From Cryphonectria parasitica EP155 (lineage: Eukaryota; Ascomycota; Sordariomycetes; Diaporthales; Cryphonectriaceae): DNA of 64,000 bases. Below, piece after piece: positions 24,851 through 35,194 of this stretch; position 1 is the first letter of the stretch; each line of letters opens with the position of its first letter. The DNA lies in assembly GCF_011745365.1 (NCBI RefSeq), contig NW_024468914.1, positions 2,378,001-2,442,000 of the forward strand. The letters run 5' to 3'. Below the pieces are notes generated by a model. It saw only the letters and a program-made list of their open reading frames with translations. It was not told the origin of the DNA and did not search any database. A program made the translations under genes and the position numbers.

Positions 24851-25644
24851 GATACGTAGATTGATGACTTCGACTGCCCTCCAAACAGAACACTAGCACA
24901 ACAAACAAGCAAGGTCGGACTGTGAGATGCTGAGGCGTCGAGAAAGGCTCGAGATTGTCGCGGAAGGAAATATATACCAGCGGCGCAGGGATCGTTTGAG
25001 GAACGGGCTTTCTGTCACGTCAATGCTGGGAGACTCGATTCCAGAGTTGATGCTCGAAATTCTGGTCCATGCAACGCTGAAAAGATAAGGCAAGGCTTGA
25101 AGGAAGTATGCTATGTGCAAGTTGGGTTGGCAGTAGCCGAGCGTTGTAAGGATCATCAACTCGACCTCCCGATCCGCTTGAGACTCGTCGTGGGCGAACG
25201 ATACGTAAAGACGAGGGGAGAACCGATACAGGTGACGTCGACTGTTAAGTTGTCTAACCGTACGAAGTAGATGAGCCTATTGGTCGACTATGGACCCCGC
25301 TGAATCCTCGGCATCCCCTCACCAATATGTCCTTCTATAGTGGTACCCGCTAATGACTGGACAGCCTATACATGGCCTGCTAGAGTACACAGCAACGCCT
25401 AACCTTGGAGGGGCTTAGCGTCTTCACACCACTAAATAGAGTGGCCTGTGCACTCGCGACCCCTGTGCGCGTTCTCAGACGCGTCTTCCCATCACGCAGT
25501 TGGTCTGCAAATACATATGATTTAGACAGTCGTGCCTTGACCAGCGGCATCCTCTCCCCCAGGCGTACTGCACCACATCTCCTGGCTACTGACCACTGTT
25601 TCATATATTTCAGTACCACAGACACAGATCAATTGACCAGCAGC
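24851..25644. other. Shared divergent promoter region, GH5 enzyme / primase
   Basis: Both flanking genes start outwards from this 794-bp region, so it must hold two promoters. An ACGCGT element at 25479-25484 lies on the primase side. No gene seen. Confidence 0.6.
25479..25484. promoter_or_regulatory. Candidate MCB (ACGCGT) site upstream of primase
   Basis: ACGCGT inside the ten-base palindrome AGACGCGTCT, about 160 bp upstream of the primase ATG. ACGCGT is the site bound by MBF in yeasts to drive DNA replication genes at the G1/S transition. The hexamer also occurs by chance in this window (for example 2118-2123 in an intron and 44981-44986 in a coding exon), so location is the main support. 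Confidence 0.4.
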
Positions 25645-27424
25645 ATGCCTCATTTCGAATCCCCAGGGTCCAGCCCACCAGTGCCCACGCCCACTAGTGA
25701 AGAGGTCGACCAGATGGACGAAGATCATGATGCGACCGTTAAGACCGAGCCGCAGCATGACGAGTCCAGCATGGACATCACTATGGCCGACATAGAGCCC
25801 ATGCCACCTGCGGATGAACCGAAGAAAGAGGTCAAACTGGAGGATCTCTTCGCAGACGTCGACTCGGACGAGGAGTTTCCTAGCACGGACAAGACAAAAA
25901 ACAGCGACACGTTGACTACAAGCTCTCCAGGACCTGCTTCTTCTCTGGATGACGAGTAAGTCCTTTACCGTCGTGAGTAAAGTTGCTCTGGACTAACAGA
26001 ATCCTTGTAGTGAGAGTGACACACCAGTCCAGGCCAAGGCCAGCGACCCGGAAGTCTTGCGTACCTTTTACCAACGCCTTTTCCCATGGCGATACTTGTT
26101 CCAGTGGCTGAACCACAGTCCTACTCCCACCAATGACTTTGCTCATCGAGAATTTTCCTATACCCTCCAGAATGATGCTGTGTGGCGATACCAGTCGTTC
26201 CCAACGGCTGACCTGTAAGTATTTCTGGCCGGCCTCTGAGACGCGAGTAACGCGATCCATGCTGACGTCGTCTTCCTCCAGTATGCGCAAAGACGTCCTC
26301 CATCATGTCCCGCCCCGATTCGACATCGGCCCCGTCTACAGCACCAATCCACGCGACAGAAAGCAACTCAGGAACCTCTCCGCCTTCCGACCGCTCTCCA
26401 AGGAGATATGCTTCGATATCGATTTGACAGACTACGACGACATCCGCACATGCTGTGACAAGGCCAACATCTGCATCAAGTGCTGGCAATTCATGACAAT
26501 GGCTATCAAGGTGACCGATATTGCTTTACGCGAAGACTTCGGCTTTAAGCATATCATGTGGGTGTACTCGGGACGACGTGGTGTGCACGCCTGGGTTTGT
26601 GACCGCAAGGCACGAGTGATGGATGACCAGAAGAGACGAGCCGTTGCTGGATATCTGGAGGTGTTGAAAGGGGGTGCGCAGGGCGGGAAGAAGGTCAACG
26701 TGAGAAGGCCATTGCATCCACATCTAGCGTACGTTCTCACCACCAAGAGAACCAACGACAGAGACAACATGCTGACAGGAATGATAGACGGAGTCTGGAA
26801 ATACTCAAACCGCATTTTCAAGAAGACGTGCTCGAGAAGCAAGATCCCTGGGACACGGACGAGCGCGCCGAGAAGCTCTTGGCCCTTCTCCCGGACAAGA
26901 CCCTGAACGACTTCCTCCGCAAGAAATGGGGATCCGCACCCGGACGCTCATCAATGTCCAAATGGGCCGACATAGATGCCCTCGCCAAGGCCGGCAGCGT
27001 CAGCAAGAACTTTGATGGTGCGGCCCTGCGTGATGCCAAGCAGGATGTGCTGCTGGAATACACCTACCCGCGGCTCGATATCGAGGTCAGCAAGAAGCTA
27101 AACCATCTACTGAAATCGCCATTCGTGGTGCATCCCGGTACCGGCAGGGTCTGTGTTCCGGTTGATACGCGACCAGGAAAGCTAGAAGAGTTTGATCCCA
27201 CCGCGGTGCCAACCGTGCAATCCCTATTGGGTGAGATCGATGCCTGGGCAGGGGAGGATTCGGAAGCAGGCGAGGAGGGAAGAAGCATGCCGGACTGGGA
27301 GAAGACGAGCCTGAAGCCATACATTGAGCAATTCAGGGGATTTGTGAATGCACTGTTGAAGGAGGAGAGGGCGGATGTGAAGGTCAAGAGGGAGAGGGAA
27401 GAAGGCGAGAGGATGGACTTTTGA
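25645..27424 (+). CDS. PRI1: DNA primase catalytic (small) subunit, 532 aa
   Basis: Four exons: 25645-25955, 26011-26214, 26282-26728 and 26788-27424, with introns of 55, 67 and 59 nt (GTAAGT, GTAAGT and GTACGT donors). The joined frame is 532 codons. It makes the RNA primers for DNA polymerase alpha in the nucleus, paired with the large subunit Pri2. Evidence: the catalytic aspartates in EICFDIDLTDYDD (about residues 212-224), the zinc ligands in CCDKANICIKC (about 228-238) and the SGRRGVHAWVCD motif just after. The N-terminal 105 residues are acidic, Ser/Pro-rich and probably disordered, longer than in yeast. All hallmark motifs are intact and the length is normal for filamentous fungi. A candidate ACGCGT element in the promoter fits cell-cycle control. 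Confidence 0.95.
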
Positions 27425-28136
27425 TGAGCCTACGGTTTCTCTTTGCATACGGACCATGATGAGATAAGATGAGGGCATCAAGAGTCAATTGACCATGACG
27501 ACATGTCGCATGGTGGTCTGCTTGGTTAGCTGGCGTTTGTTTTCGGTGTATGGTGGACACATTTTTCCGTATTTAAGGCTGGCAATGGAGAAGAGACTCA
27601 ATTTCTATCAAACTTGTAAGTGGGCTCCATTCCCATTGGAGCGCATCGTGGTGAAAAGGGTCCGGCGCATGCGTGCCCCAGATTTCCCCCGGATCGTCAG
27701 TGGTAGGTATCGAGGGACCCCTGCATCGCATCCACATCTAGCGCTACGTTCTCCAAAAGATTGGGACGAGGACTGCTGACTTGGAGAAAGGGTCTTCGAA
27801 AACAGTCGCGAGGCAGGATGCGCCGTTCACTTTGATGATGATGCTAGCGGCGTGCGAGATGGACCGAGCCTTGGTCACCTGGATGAATGCCAACTCGCCA
27901 AGATTCTTCTGTCCTTGACCTGAACGTCTCCACAATGGCAGCCTGCAGGTGTTCGTCGGTATCGCCATGGTGTATAAGAAGGGAGGGGGGTACGGTTGCA
28001 TGATCTACATAGTTCCTGATCCAGAGACTCGGTACCTGCCCAAACCCTCCTCTGTCTTCGTCTGTCGATCGCTGACTGGGCCAGTACCAAAACACTTCTC
28101 CTCTCCCTCCTCTCCTTTCCTTCCTCCCCTCTCACC
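27425..28136. other. Intergenic between primase and the Asp-box glycosidase
   Basis: Contains a 26-base near-copy of a primase splice-site region at 27728-27753, a TATAAG element at 27973-27978 about 160 bp before the next start, and a CT-rich leader from about 28090. No separate gene supported. Confidence 0.5.
27973..27978 (+). promoter_or_regulatory. Possible TATA element of the secreted glycosidase gene
   Basis: GTGTATAAGAAGG lies about 164 bp upstream of the ATG at 28137, followed by a pyrimidine-rich leader. The spacing is plausible for a fungal secreted-enzyme promoter, but the site is short. Confidence 0.3.
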
Positions 28137-29387
28137 ATGGTCTCCCTCAAGAGCCTCACTCTCCTCTTCACGGGTCCCTTGGCCCTCGCCCTCGGCGATC
28201 CTCTGGCCTCCCGCGGAGACTCATCTGGCGAGGTTCCCATCATCCCCTACGAGATCATCTTCGTGCCGCCTTCCGACTACACAGACCCGCGTGTCCTCTA
28301 TGCGCGCACGGTCGAGCTCACCCTGTCGGACAACATCCTCCTCGCCACGTGGGAAAACTACTCCCCCGAGCCTCCACCAGTGTACTTCCCGATCTACCGG
28401 TCGACAGACCACGGCGCGACCTGGAAGCACATCTCCAACTGCACCGACCAGGTCAACGGCTGGGGCCTGCGGTACCAACCTTTCCTGTACGAGCTTCCCG
28501 TCGACTATGCTGGCTTCGACAAGGGGACTGTTCTGCTCGCGGGGAACAGCATACCGACGAACTTGAGCAACACGCAGATCGATCTGTATGCGAGCCGGGA
28601 CAAAGGAGAGACTTGGGAGTTTGTGAGCCATGTTGCGGCTGGGGGCGAGGCTTTGCCGGATAATGGGCTGACGCCTGTCTGGGAGCCTTTTATTATGTGA
28701 GTCTTGGAACACTGGAAGTAAGGGTTGATAGTCGATTTCACTTGCTAACATCGAGGGCAAAACAGGATGTACGACAACCAAGTCATCATCTACTACTCGG
28801 ACCAGCGCCTCAACGCAACCTACGGCCAGCGCCTGGTGCACCAGACCAGCACCGACCTCCGCAACTGGGGCTCCGTCGTCCCAGACGTCGAATACCCCGT
28901 CTACACCGACCGCCCCGGCATGACCACCGTCACGCAGCTGCCCAGCGGCGACTACATAATGACCTACGAGTGGGGCCACTACACCAACGTCACGGCGGGC
29001 ACCTACCTCTTCCCCGTTACCTACCGCATCAACGCCAACCCGCTACGGTTCAACGAGTCCGTCGGTCAGCCCATCGTGGCCGCCAACACAGGCAACGTCC
29101 CGCTCGGGTCGCCCTACATCACGTGGAGCTCGGTCGGCGGCGAGAACGGGACCATCATCGTGAGCTCGGGCGGGGCCAGCACGGTGTTCACCAATACCAA
29201 GCTTGGGGATCCCAGTGCCTGGGAGGAGAAGGAGACGACGGCGCCGACGAGCTATACGCGGCACCTGCGGGTGTTCAAGGAGAACCAGGATCGGTTGTTG
29301 ATTATGGGGGGTGGGGCGTTGCCGCCGAGCACGACGAATAATGTGAGCTTGTCGATTTTGAGTATAGAAGGGTTGCAGAGTGCATAG
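28137..29387 (+). CDS. Secreted sialidase-fold (Asp-box) glycosidase, GH93-like, 393 aa
   Basis: Two exons, 28137-28696 and 28766-29387, with a 69-nt intron (GTGAGT, TTGCTAACA branch, AACAG). The start context CACCATGG is ideal. A signal peptide covers about residues 1-20 (MVSLKSLTLLFTGPLALALG). Two Asp boxes mark a six-bladed propeller: STDHGATW (about residue 87) and SRDKGETW (about 155). The phrase WENYSPEPPPVYFPIYRS and the overall 370-residue propeller resemble fungal exo-arabinanase-type GH93 and BNR-repeat proteins rather than true sialidases. Many N-glycosylation sequons (NCT, NLS, NAT, NVT, NES, NGT, NVS) fit secretion. Likely role: cleaving plant or other polysaccharides outside the cell; substrate is inferred from family resemblance only and could be different. 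Confidence 0.85.
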
Positions 29388-29727
29388 AGTGTATACTGGG
29401 AATATATTCTTTTTCTTCTTGTCTTCTAGGCACAATCAATATTTTATGGATCAGAGTAGACGGGGCCTTTAGTTGGTAGGCCTCTTTATTGTTGAATATA
29501 TGATACATCGGATGAATGCAATTGACGAACCTTGTCCTGACTCGTATGTGTGTCTTGTAGGATTGACATTTGATGAGGTTCCGTCTTCCTGAGGCTTGTC
29601 ATTGAAAAGAATCAAGGACTCGGAGTGTTGTTTCGGGGTTTCGGGGGAAAACAAGGCCTTCTTCGGATGAACCTTTGACGGGGAATGAGCTTAAATATTA
29701 ATTAGCGAATTACGGCTAAAACACATA

Positions 29728-29982
29728 CAACTCTCAGGGTATAGTTTTAACACTTCCCTACCCAGGCAGTACATACTCATGTAGTAAATTTCTCTATTCT
29801 CTTTCCTACTATCATGCTGTTCGATAATACTCAGTATAGACATTTCATTACTTAAATAGCAGCATCTTCTTACTACATTAGCATTTATTTATTAGAATAG
29901 GGCTGGCGTTAGTTTGGGCTCTGTATTGCATGGTACGCACTGCTCAGGTAGAGAAGTGTAAAAATTATACTCTTGAGAGTTG
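29728..29982. mobile_element. MITE-like element, 255 bp, about 50-bp inverted repeats, TA duplication
   Basis: The left arm 29728-29777 (starting CAACTCTCAGGG) is matched by the reverse complement of 29932-29982 (starting CAACTCTCAAGA). About 40 of 50 aligned positions agree, with one single-base gap, and nine of the ten substitutions are transitions. TA stands on both outer edges (29726-29727 and 29983-29984), the target duplication of Tc1/mariner-type elements. The interior of about 155 bp is AT-rich and has no open frame, so the element is non-autonomous. The transition bias is what repeat-induced point mutation or simple ageing would leave. Confidence 0.75.
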
Positions 29983-30250
29983 TACATTCAGTACTTCTGA
30001 TGTGGAACAAATGGTTATCTTCTTGGCCATCACTTTATTTGCATCTACATGTATTTTTATACATCTATACACATGAAAGACAGACTTATATTTTTACACA
30101 TGTATCAAATTAATTCTACATGGACTGCTGGCCGTGATCCTTGTCCTTCGCACCACTAGGAAATGCTCCATGCCCAGCTGGTCATTAGCTGTCAGCGGGC
30201 CGGCGCGCAGCGCGCAATGGTGTCCGTTAGTTCTGGAATCTTCCCCCTTA

Positions 30251-30306
30251 AGCAACCCCCCTCGGCTGCGCGGTTGCAGGGGCGGAGCCGACGGAGTCGG
30301 GTTGCT
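30251..30306. repeat. GC-rich imperfect hairpin
   Basis: AGCAACCC (30251-30258) pairs with GGGTTGCT (30299-30306), and inside it TCGGCT (30262-30267) pairs with AGCCGA (30286-30291), separated by unequal internal loops. It stands out as a GC island next to AT-rich DNA, between the MITE and the ankyrin gene. Confidence 0.55.
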
Positions 30307-30469
30307 GACCAACTTCCGGACTCTGAATGGTCTTTAACCTCTCAACATCCACGCCGTGCCCAGATGCAAATTATAGTCAACTGCTGTGCTGAATAGCGAG
30401 AAAGAAAAAGAGAGAAATACTCTTCTGTACGCCCCCTTTTGGCAGAAAAAGTAAACTTCACAAGGCAAG

Positions 30470-31282
30470 ATGAGCGGCATTCCGGGGTCCAGCCTGACGT
30501 CGGCGACCGCCTTCTCGCCGTCCCTCGAGACCATCAAGCTCACGGCGCAAATATTCAATGCAGCTCGCGATGGAAACCAAGAGGTCATTGAGACCGCTAT
30601 CGCTGAGAAGCTGAACCCGAACCTCACGAATGAGAATGGGGACACGTTGGTGAGTCACTTGGGTATTCTTGAGCATCTGAGACCTGGGGAGTTCAGGTAC
30701 CTTGGCCAAGGCAGTCACCAAGGGGATTGTTGGATCTGTCGTGGGAGGAAACTGGTCTTTTTCGAGAGCTAACGGGTAGAGCAGCTCATGCTGGCAGCAT
30801 ATTATGGCCACCATGAACTGGTCGAATATCTTATCAGCGCTGGAAGTGACCCTAATAGATTAAATGATAAACACCGGAGCCCGCTCGCGGGGGCTGTTTT
30901 CAAGAAATGGGACAGAGTCATCGAGGTCAGTCTGCCTGTCTGAGCCCCCCTCTCCCCTTTTTCACTGTGGCATTTCCTCCTCTTCGCCCCTGAGGCAGAG
31001 CCAAGAACGTTGGAGGAGGAGGCAGTGGCTGTACGCCCGACCATCTGTGTCGCGATACGGGCTTGGACGGCACAACTTTCTTATCTGTTGCTGATGAGGT
31101 ACGAGCAGAAACTTCTCGCAGGTGGCGCCGATCCAGACTACGGTACACCATCGGCGACGCAGTGCATCACCATGTTCAAGCAGGAGGACAAGTGGAGGGT
31201 GCTGTTCGAGCAAGCGCCTGGGAAGGGAAAGGCGAAGGATCTGTCAGACGGCAAGGACAGAGCGAAGGAGCGGATGAATTAG
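30470..31282 (+). CDS. Small ankyrin-repeat protein, 164 aa
   Basis: Three exons: 30470-30649, 30785-30925 and 31109-31282, with introns of 135 and 183 nt. The joined product is 164 aa. The ankyrin helices read IFNAARDGNQEVIETAI, then LMLAAYYGHHELVEYLI with SAGSDPNRLND, then KLLAGGADPDYG, that is about three repeats at residues 28-125, with a short charged tail (GKGKAKDLSDGKDRAKERMN). There is no signal peptide or membrane segment. Ankyrin repeats mediate protein binding; partner and pathway cannot be read here. Short fungal ankyrin proteins of this form include Yar1-like ribosome chaperones, but I do not see enough to assign that. The splice joins are supported because each restores the ankyrin consensus. 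Confidence 0.8.
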
Positions 31283-32266
31283 ATGTTGCGAGGGCGTAGA
31301 ACAGAGAGATGGGACTTGGCGAGGCATAATTGTAAGCAGAGCGGTGTTATGACTACGAAAGCGAAGGCACTACGGCGACGACCTAACATGGTCTCATGGA
31401 AAGAGACATTGCAGACGTCGCGCTATCTAAAGGCCTGAACCACTTTTGATTCTATTGGATATACAATATAAGCTTTGCTAATTCTTCGCCACCTACGCGG
31501 TTTCTCATCCATTTGATCTCCCGTCGCAATACTAGAGCAGTTCGATCAATCAGATAAGGTCTCCCAGAGCGAGTGATTGAATACTCTCAGCCAAGTGTAC
31601 AAAGTGCACAGCTAGCCTCAAAGACTACGATACTCCTCCCTCGTCTTGGAGATTTTATACATTTCTGAATTCTGGGGGGGCGCGGCTGTCCAAGCATGTC
31701 CAGAAAACAGAATCTGTTTCCTGGCTTTTCTATGTTGGGAAGGTCTTGTAGCGTCCTATCTACATACAGTCTTACGCATACCCTGCCGCACTTGCATTGA
31801 GGCTGGTGAGATTCACACCCAACGGCATGAAAAAGAGGGGCTTTGGACCAGGACCAACAAGGAGGCCTGCTCTCATCCAACAGCGAGAAAACTTGCCCCC
31901 AACAGCTTTTTGTCAGATCAGTCCAGGCCAATTCTTCCTGAAACACTTCCCCACCTAAAAGCTTCAAGGTGATATGCAGAGCATTCTTGTCCACTCATCT
32001 TCAGCCATTGTCGGCAACATGCATATTGCCATGGTACATCTAGTTTAGCCTCAGGCAGTGATCGGGGTTGGCTTAGCGCGCCATCAGATTTTGACTTCTT
32101 TATATCGAGCGAGGTTCCCTATAATCAAACTTTCCTCCGCACATGTCAACTCCTCTCACGGCTCCTCCTGTTCATCACCGGCCGACAGTCCGCTCTCCCC
32201 TGCCTAAATCTTCGACTTGAAATTCACATCTCATCCAGGTCCAGTCCGCTCGCTCAGGAACACAAG
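31283..32266. other. Intergenic upstream of the HET gene
   Basis: No exon chain seen; the open frames at 31587-31994 on both strands lack family features. A TTTATATCG sequence near 32098, about 165 bp before the HET gene start, could act as a TATA element. Confidence 0.4.
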
Positions 32267-34587
32267 ATGGCTTTGACCATGACAGACGGTCCGATGGATC
32301 CTTATGTCAGGGGCCATTCTTGCAGTCATTGCCAAAAGATTGTTTTACCTGGAGTTAAAGAAGATTTGCTGTTCGCTTGGTATTTGTTTGGCGAACCGGT
32401 AGACCAAATGGAATTCTACGAAAGATCTCTCTACCGCTTAGGTGTCTCTTTAGAAGATATCAAGAAAGCAGACCTCGCTGGCTGCACTTTTGCGAGTTAT
32501 TTCATGAGAGATGTCCCTGAAAACTTTCCGTTGAGTCCAGATATTGTGCAACTGTATAATATACCCGGGGCGCTCTCATGGCTTGTAGCTCTGAACGACG
32601 TACATCATTCAGACGCTGACGGGCTTGTCACTGAACAAGTCCGGCAAAAATATATATACGCATTCGAAAGGCGTGTTGGAATAAGTTATGAACTAGGTGC
32701 AGAAGAAGGTGAGGCCCCTAAACCTGTTTCCCAGGCCAGCTTTAAAGGGAATTAACAAAGTCTGAAGGAGAACATGCCAGGTTGGCCCCTGTGAAAACCA
32801 GACGACCAATAGCAGCCGATCCTCTGTCCCAGGAAACCGTTTTATCCGTCAAGAAATGGATACAGGAATGCTCCAACAATGAGACCAGGAGCCATATGTT
32901 ATGCTCTTTGTCTGGGCCTCGATATCTGCCATCTCGACTTGTCGAGGTACAGCCCCAAGATTCCGGTCTTCACCTGAAGCTTGTTCGAGGAGAGAACCTG
33001 AATCCAGATGCAAAGTACACAGCTTTGAGTTACTGTTGGGGTAACGATTCGGAAGTCTTGCTCGCCAAGGCTCTCAAAACAGAAAATCTCGAGTCTTACG
33101 AGACTGAAATTCCCTGGGAAACTCTCCCTCAGACGTTGCAAGACGCCGCAGTGACAACACACAGGCTCGGAATGCACTTTGTCTGGGTCGACTCCCTATG
33201 CATCATTCAAGATGATGACAACGACAAGGTCAAGGAGATAGCCCAGATGGCCCAGGTCTACAGCCATGCAACACTGACGATCATGGTTAATCGAGCTGCT
33301 CGAGCCAGTGATGGCTTCCTGCATCAGAGATCACCCCCCCTTGGAACAAGTAACCTCCTCTTCCGCAGCCCCGATGGTACAGAAGGATGGGTTTCGCTAT
33401 ACTTCAAACACGAATTCTGGCATGAAGAAAAAAGCAAGCTAGACAAGCGCGGATGGGCGATGCAAGAGCATCTTCTCTCCCGCCGTACACTTGAGATTGG
33501 GACTTATATGACGGAATGGTCTTGCCGAACGGAACGCGGTCTGCCAAGCCATAGTGACGGGTGGTCGAATGATCGACTTACTCGGGGTTTTGGATCTCCC
33601 TTCCAGAATGCGAGACGGAGATGGTCCGCAGATGATGGTGGAGGAAGAAGTATGCCAGAACCATCCCTCGCCGAAACTAACAAGACTTCGTGGCTTGAAG
33701 ATAGCCACATTTTGGACGTCATCATGTTCTCCTCAGCCAATCCGGATCACCAGCACCCGAGACCATCTGTCCGAGGAGTTCTTGATACATGGGAGATGGT
33801 TGTCAAAGCGTACTGCGACCGCTCTTTATCTCTCCCGACAGACAAGATCCTCGCCATATCAGGGATCGCGGAGAGATTTGCATCCTCTACCCCCGGCATT
33901 GGGCGATACGCAGCAGGTTTGTGGGAAGAAGGCCTTCCAACATCGCTTATGTGGCAAACGTGGGATCCGAGTCCCTCGCGACCAACAGAATACCAAGGGC
34001 CGTCTTGGTCCTGGACCGCCATACGTTCAAGAATCTGGTTTGAGGGGGCGTATGGGTCTTTGGTCTCAGAGATACTTTCTGTTGAGTGCGTGCCTCTTCA
34101 TCCCGAGGCTCCGTTCGGCGCACTGAAGAGCGGCACCTTGCGAATCAAAGGTCCTGCAATCGACATCGAGAGGCGAGAGAACGAAGGCCTATCCTCCGAT
34201 GCTCGTAGCAGCACCTTGAGAATCGAGCCTGCAGTCGGTATCGAGGGGCGAGAAAACCAAGGCCTGTCCTTCGATGCTCGACGTGGTTACACTCGCGGGT
34301 GGAGATGCCTCGGCGTGGATGAGACGTACGTCGACCTTGATCATTACGTGCGCACACTTTTGGATATTGCAGATGATGTAGTTGATTGGGCCGCGCCAGT
34401 GACATTCTTGGCCATTAAACGAATGGTCCGGTTGGAGGTAGAGCAAAGGTACGGATTAATCCTGAGGCAGGAGGCAAATGGTTCCTGGCACAGGATAGGT
34501 TTTCTCGAATCCCACTTCGATCCCGAGAAGCCCTATCCTCCCATCATCACCGCTGACTGGCCCAAGAGGGAATTTACTATTGTTTGA
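32267..34587 (+). CDS. HET-domain (heterokaryon incompatibility) protein, about 737 aa
   Basis: Two exons, 32267-32708 and 32816-34587, with a 107-nt intron (GTGAGG...AATAGCAG); this join is the only one that I found linking the frames. The N-terminal 148 residues start with a CSHCQKIVL cysteine pair and a DLAGCTF segment, common before HET domains. After VKKWIQECSNNE and LPSRLVEV comes the HET core at about residues 205-360: YTALSYCWG, DSLCIIQDD and the RGWAMQEHLLSRRTLEI block. The C terminus has a 26-residue tandem duplication (genome 34130-34282) and then a beta-rich tail. HET proteins trigger cell death when genetically different hyphae fuse. Whether this one works in self-recognition is unknown, since most family members are untested. 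If exons were separate genes, the second would have no good ATG, which favours one gene. Confidence 0.85.
34130..34282 (+). repeat. Tandem coding duplication in the HET gene, 78 and 75 bp
   Basis: Two adjacent units start at about 34130 and 34208. Their translations run SGTLRIKGPAIDIERRENEG and SSTLRIEPAVGIEGRENQG, each followed by a LS-DAR motif. About 18 of 26 residues agree and the second unit lacks one codon. Confidence 0.85.
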
Positions 34588-35194
34588 CAGCAGGCGCAAT
34601 GAGTGGGCGGGACAGTGATATCATTTCATATCTCAGTTTTGGCAATTACGTGATTTTTGTCCAGAATTTACCTGATCATTAAGTTAGTACTTACTTACTT
34701 GGTACTCATCCTCTATGTCACTACAATCCAATAGCATACATAGATTGCTCAAAACAGCACAAGTCATCATGATATGATACATTCTTTTTATTTTTGTTCG
34801 ACATAATGATATTTCCATGCAATTTCGCATTGTGCAAACATTCCTTCTAGACCGGTTTTGATTTGGGGGGTATATCCATCCACCGCTCTCTTCTAAGCCG
34901 TTGTCGAGAGCTTTGACACAAAAAAATCAAGATAAAATCAAAATAAAAACCTTTTCCCAGCGCTAACCCTCCATGAGAATGGGAAGAAGACAAATCCAAG
35001 AGACTCCGATGCTGCTGCTGCTCAAGATGAGACACAGACACGTACCGACAAAGAAAAAAAGAAGAGAAAAACAATGCTGCTGCCGATCCAAAGAAAATTT
35101 GGTCCCATCAGGCTTTGTGTAGAAAGCCATCCGTGTCTCTACACCTACCAGTCTGTCCATATACTCAGATACCAGCAGCCCAGCTCAACCCCAC
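34588..35194. other. Convergent intergenic region, HET gene / LST7
   Basis: Both genes end here. The 3' flanks are AT-rich near 34650-34850. No gene seen. Confidence 0.5.

Larger units (their letters stand above)
29388..30469. other. AT-rich intergenic region with a MITE-like element and a GC-rich hairpin
   Basis: From about 29650 to 30130 the base composition drops sharply in GC compared with flanking genes. It contains the TA-flanked inverted-repeat element at 29728-29982. A GC-rich patch with an inverted repeat follows at 30251-30306, about 165 bp before the ankyrin gene. No gene supported. Confidence 0.7.

Noticed and set aside
31587..31994. 135-codon frame on the minus strand (and a plus-strand mirror)
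   Set aside because: No domain or composition support; lies in the flank of the HET gene.
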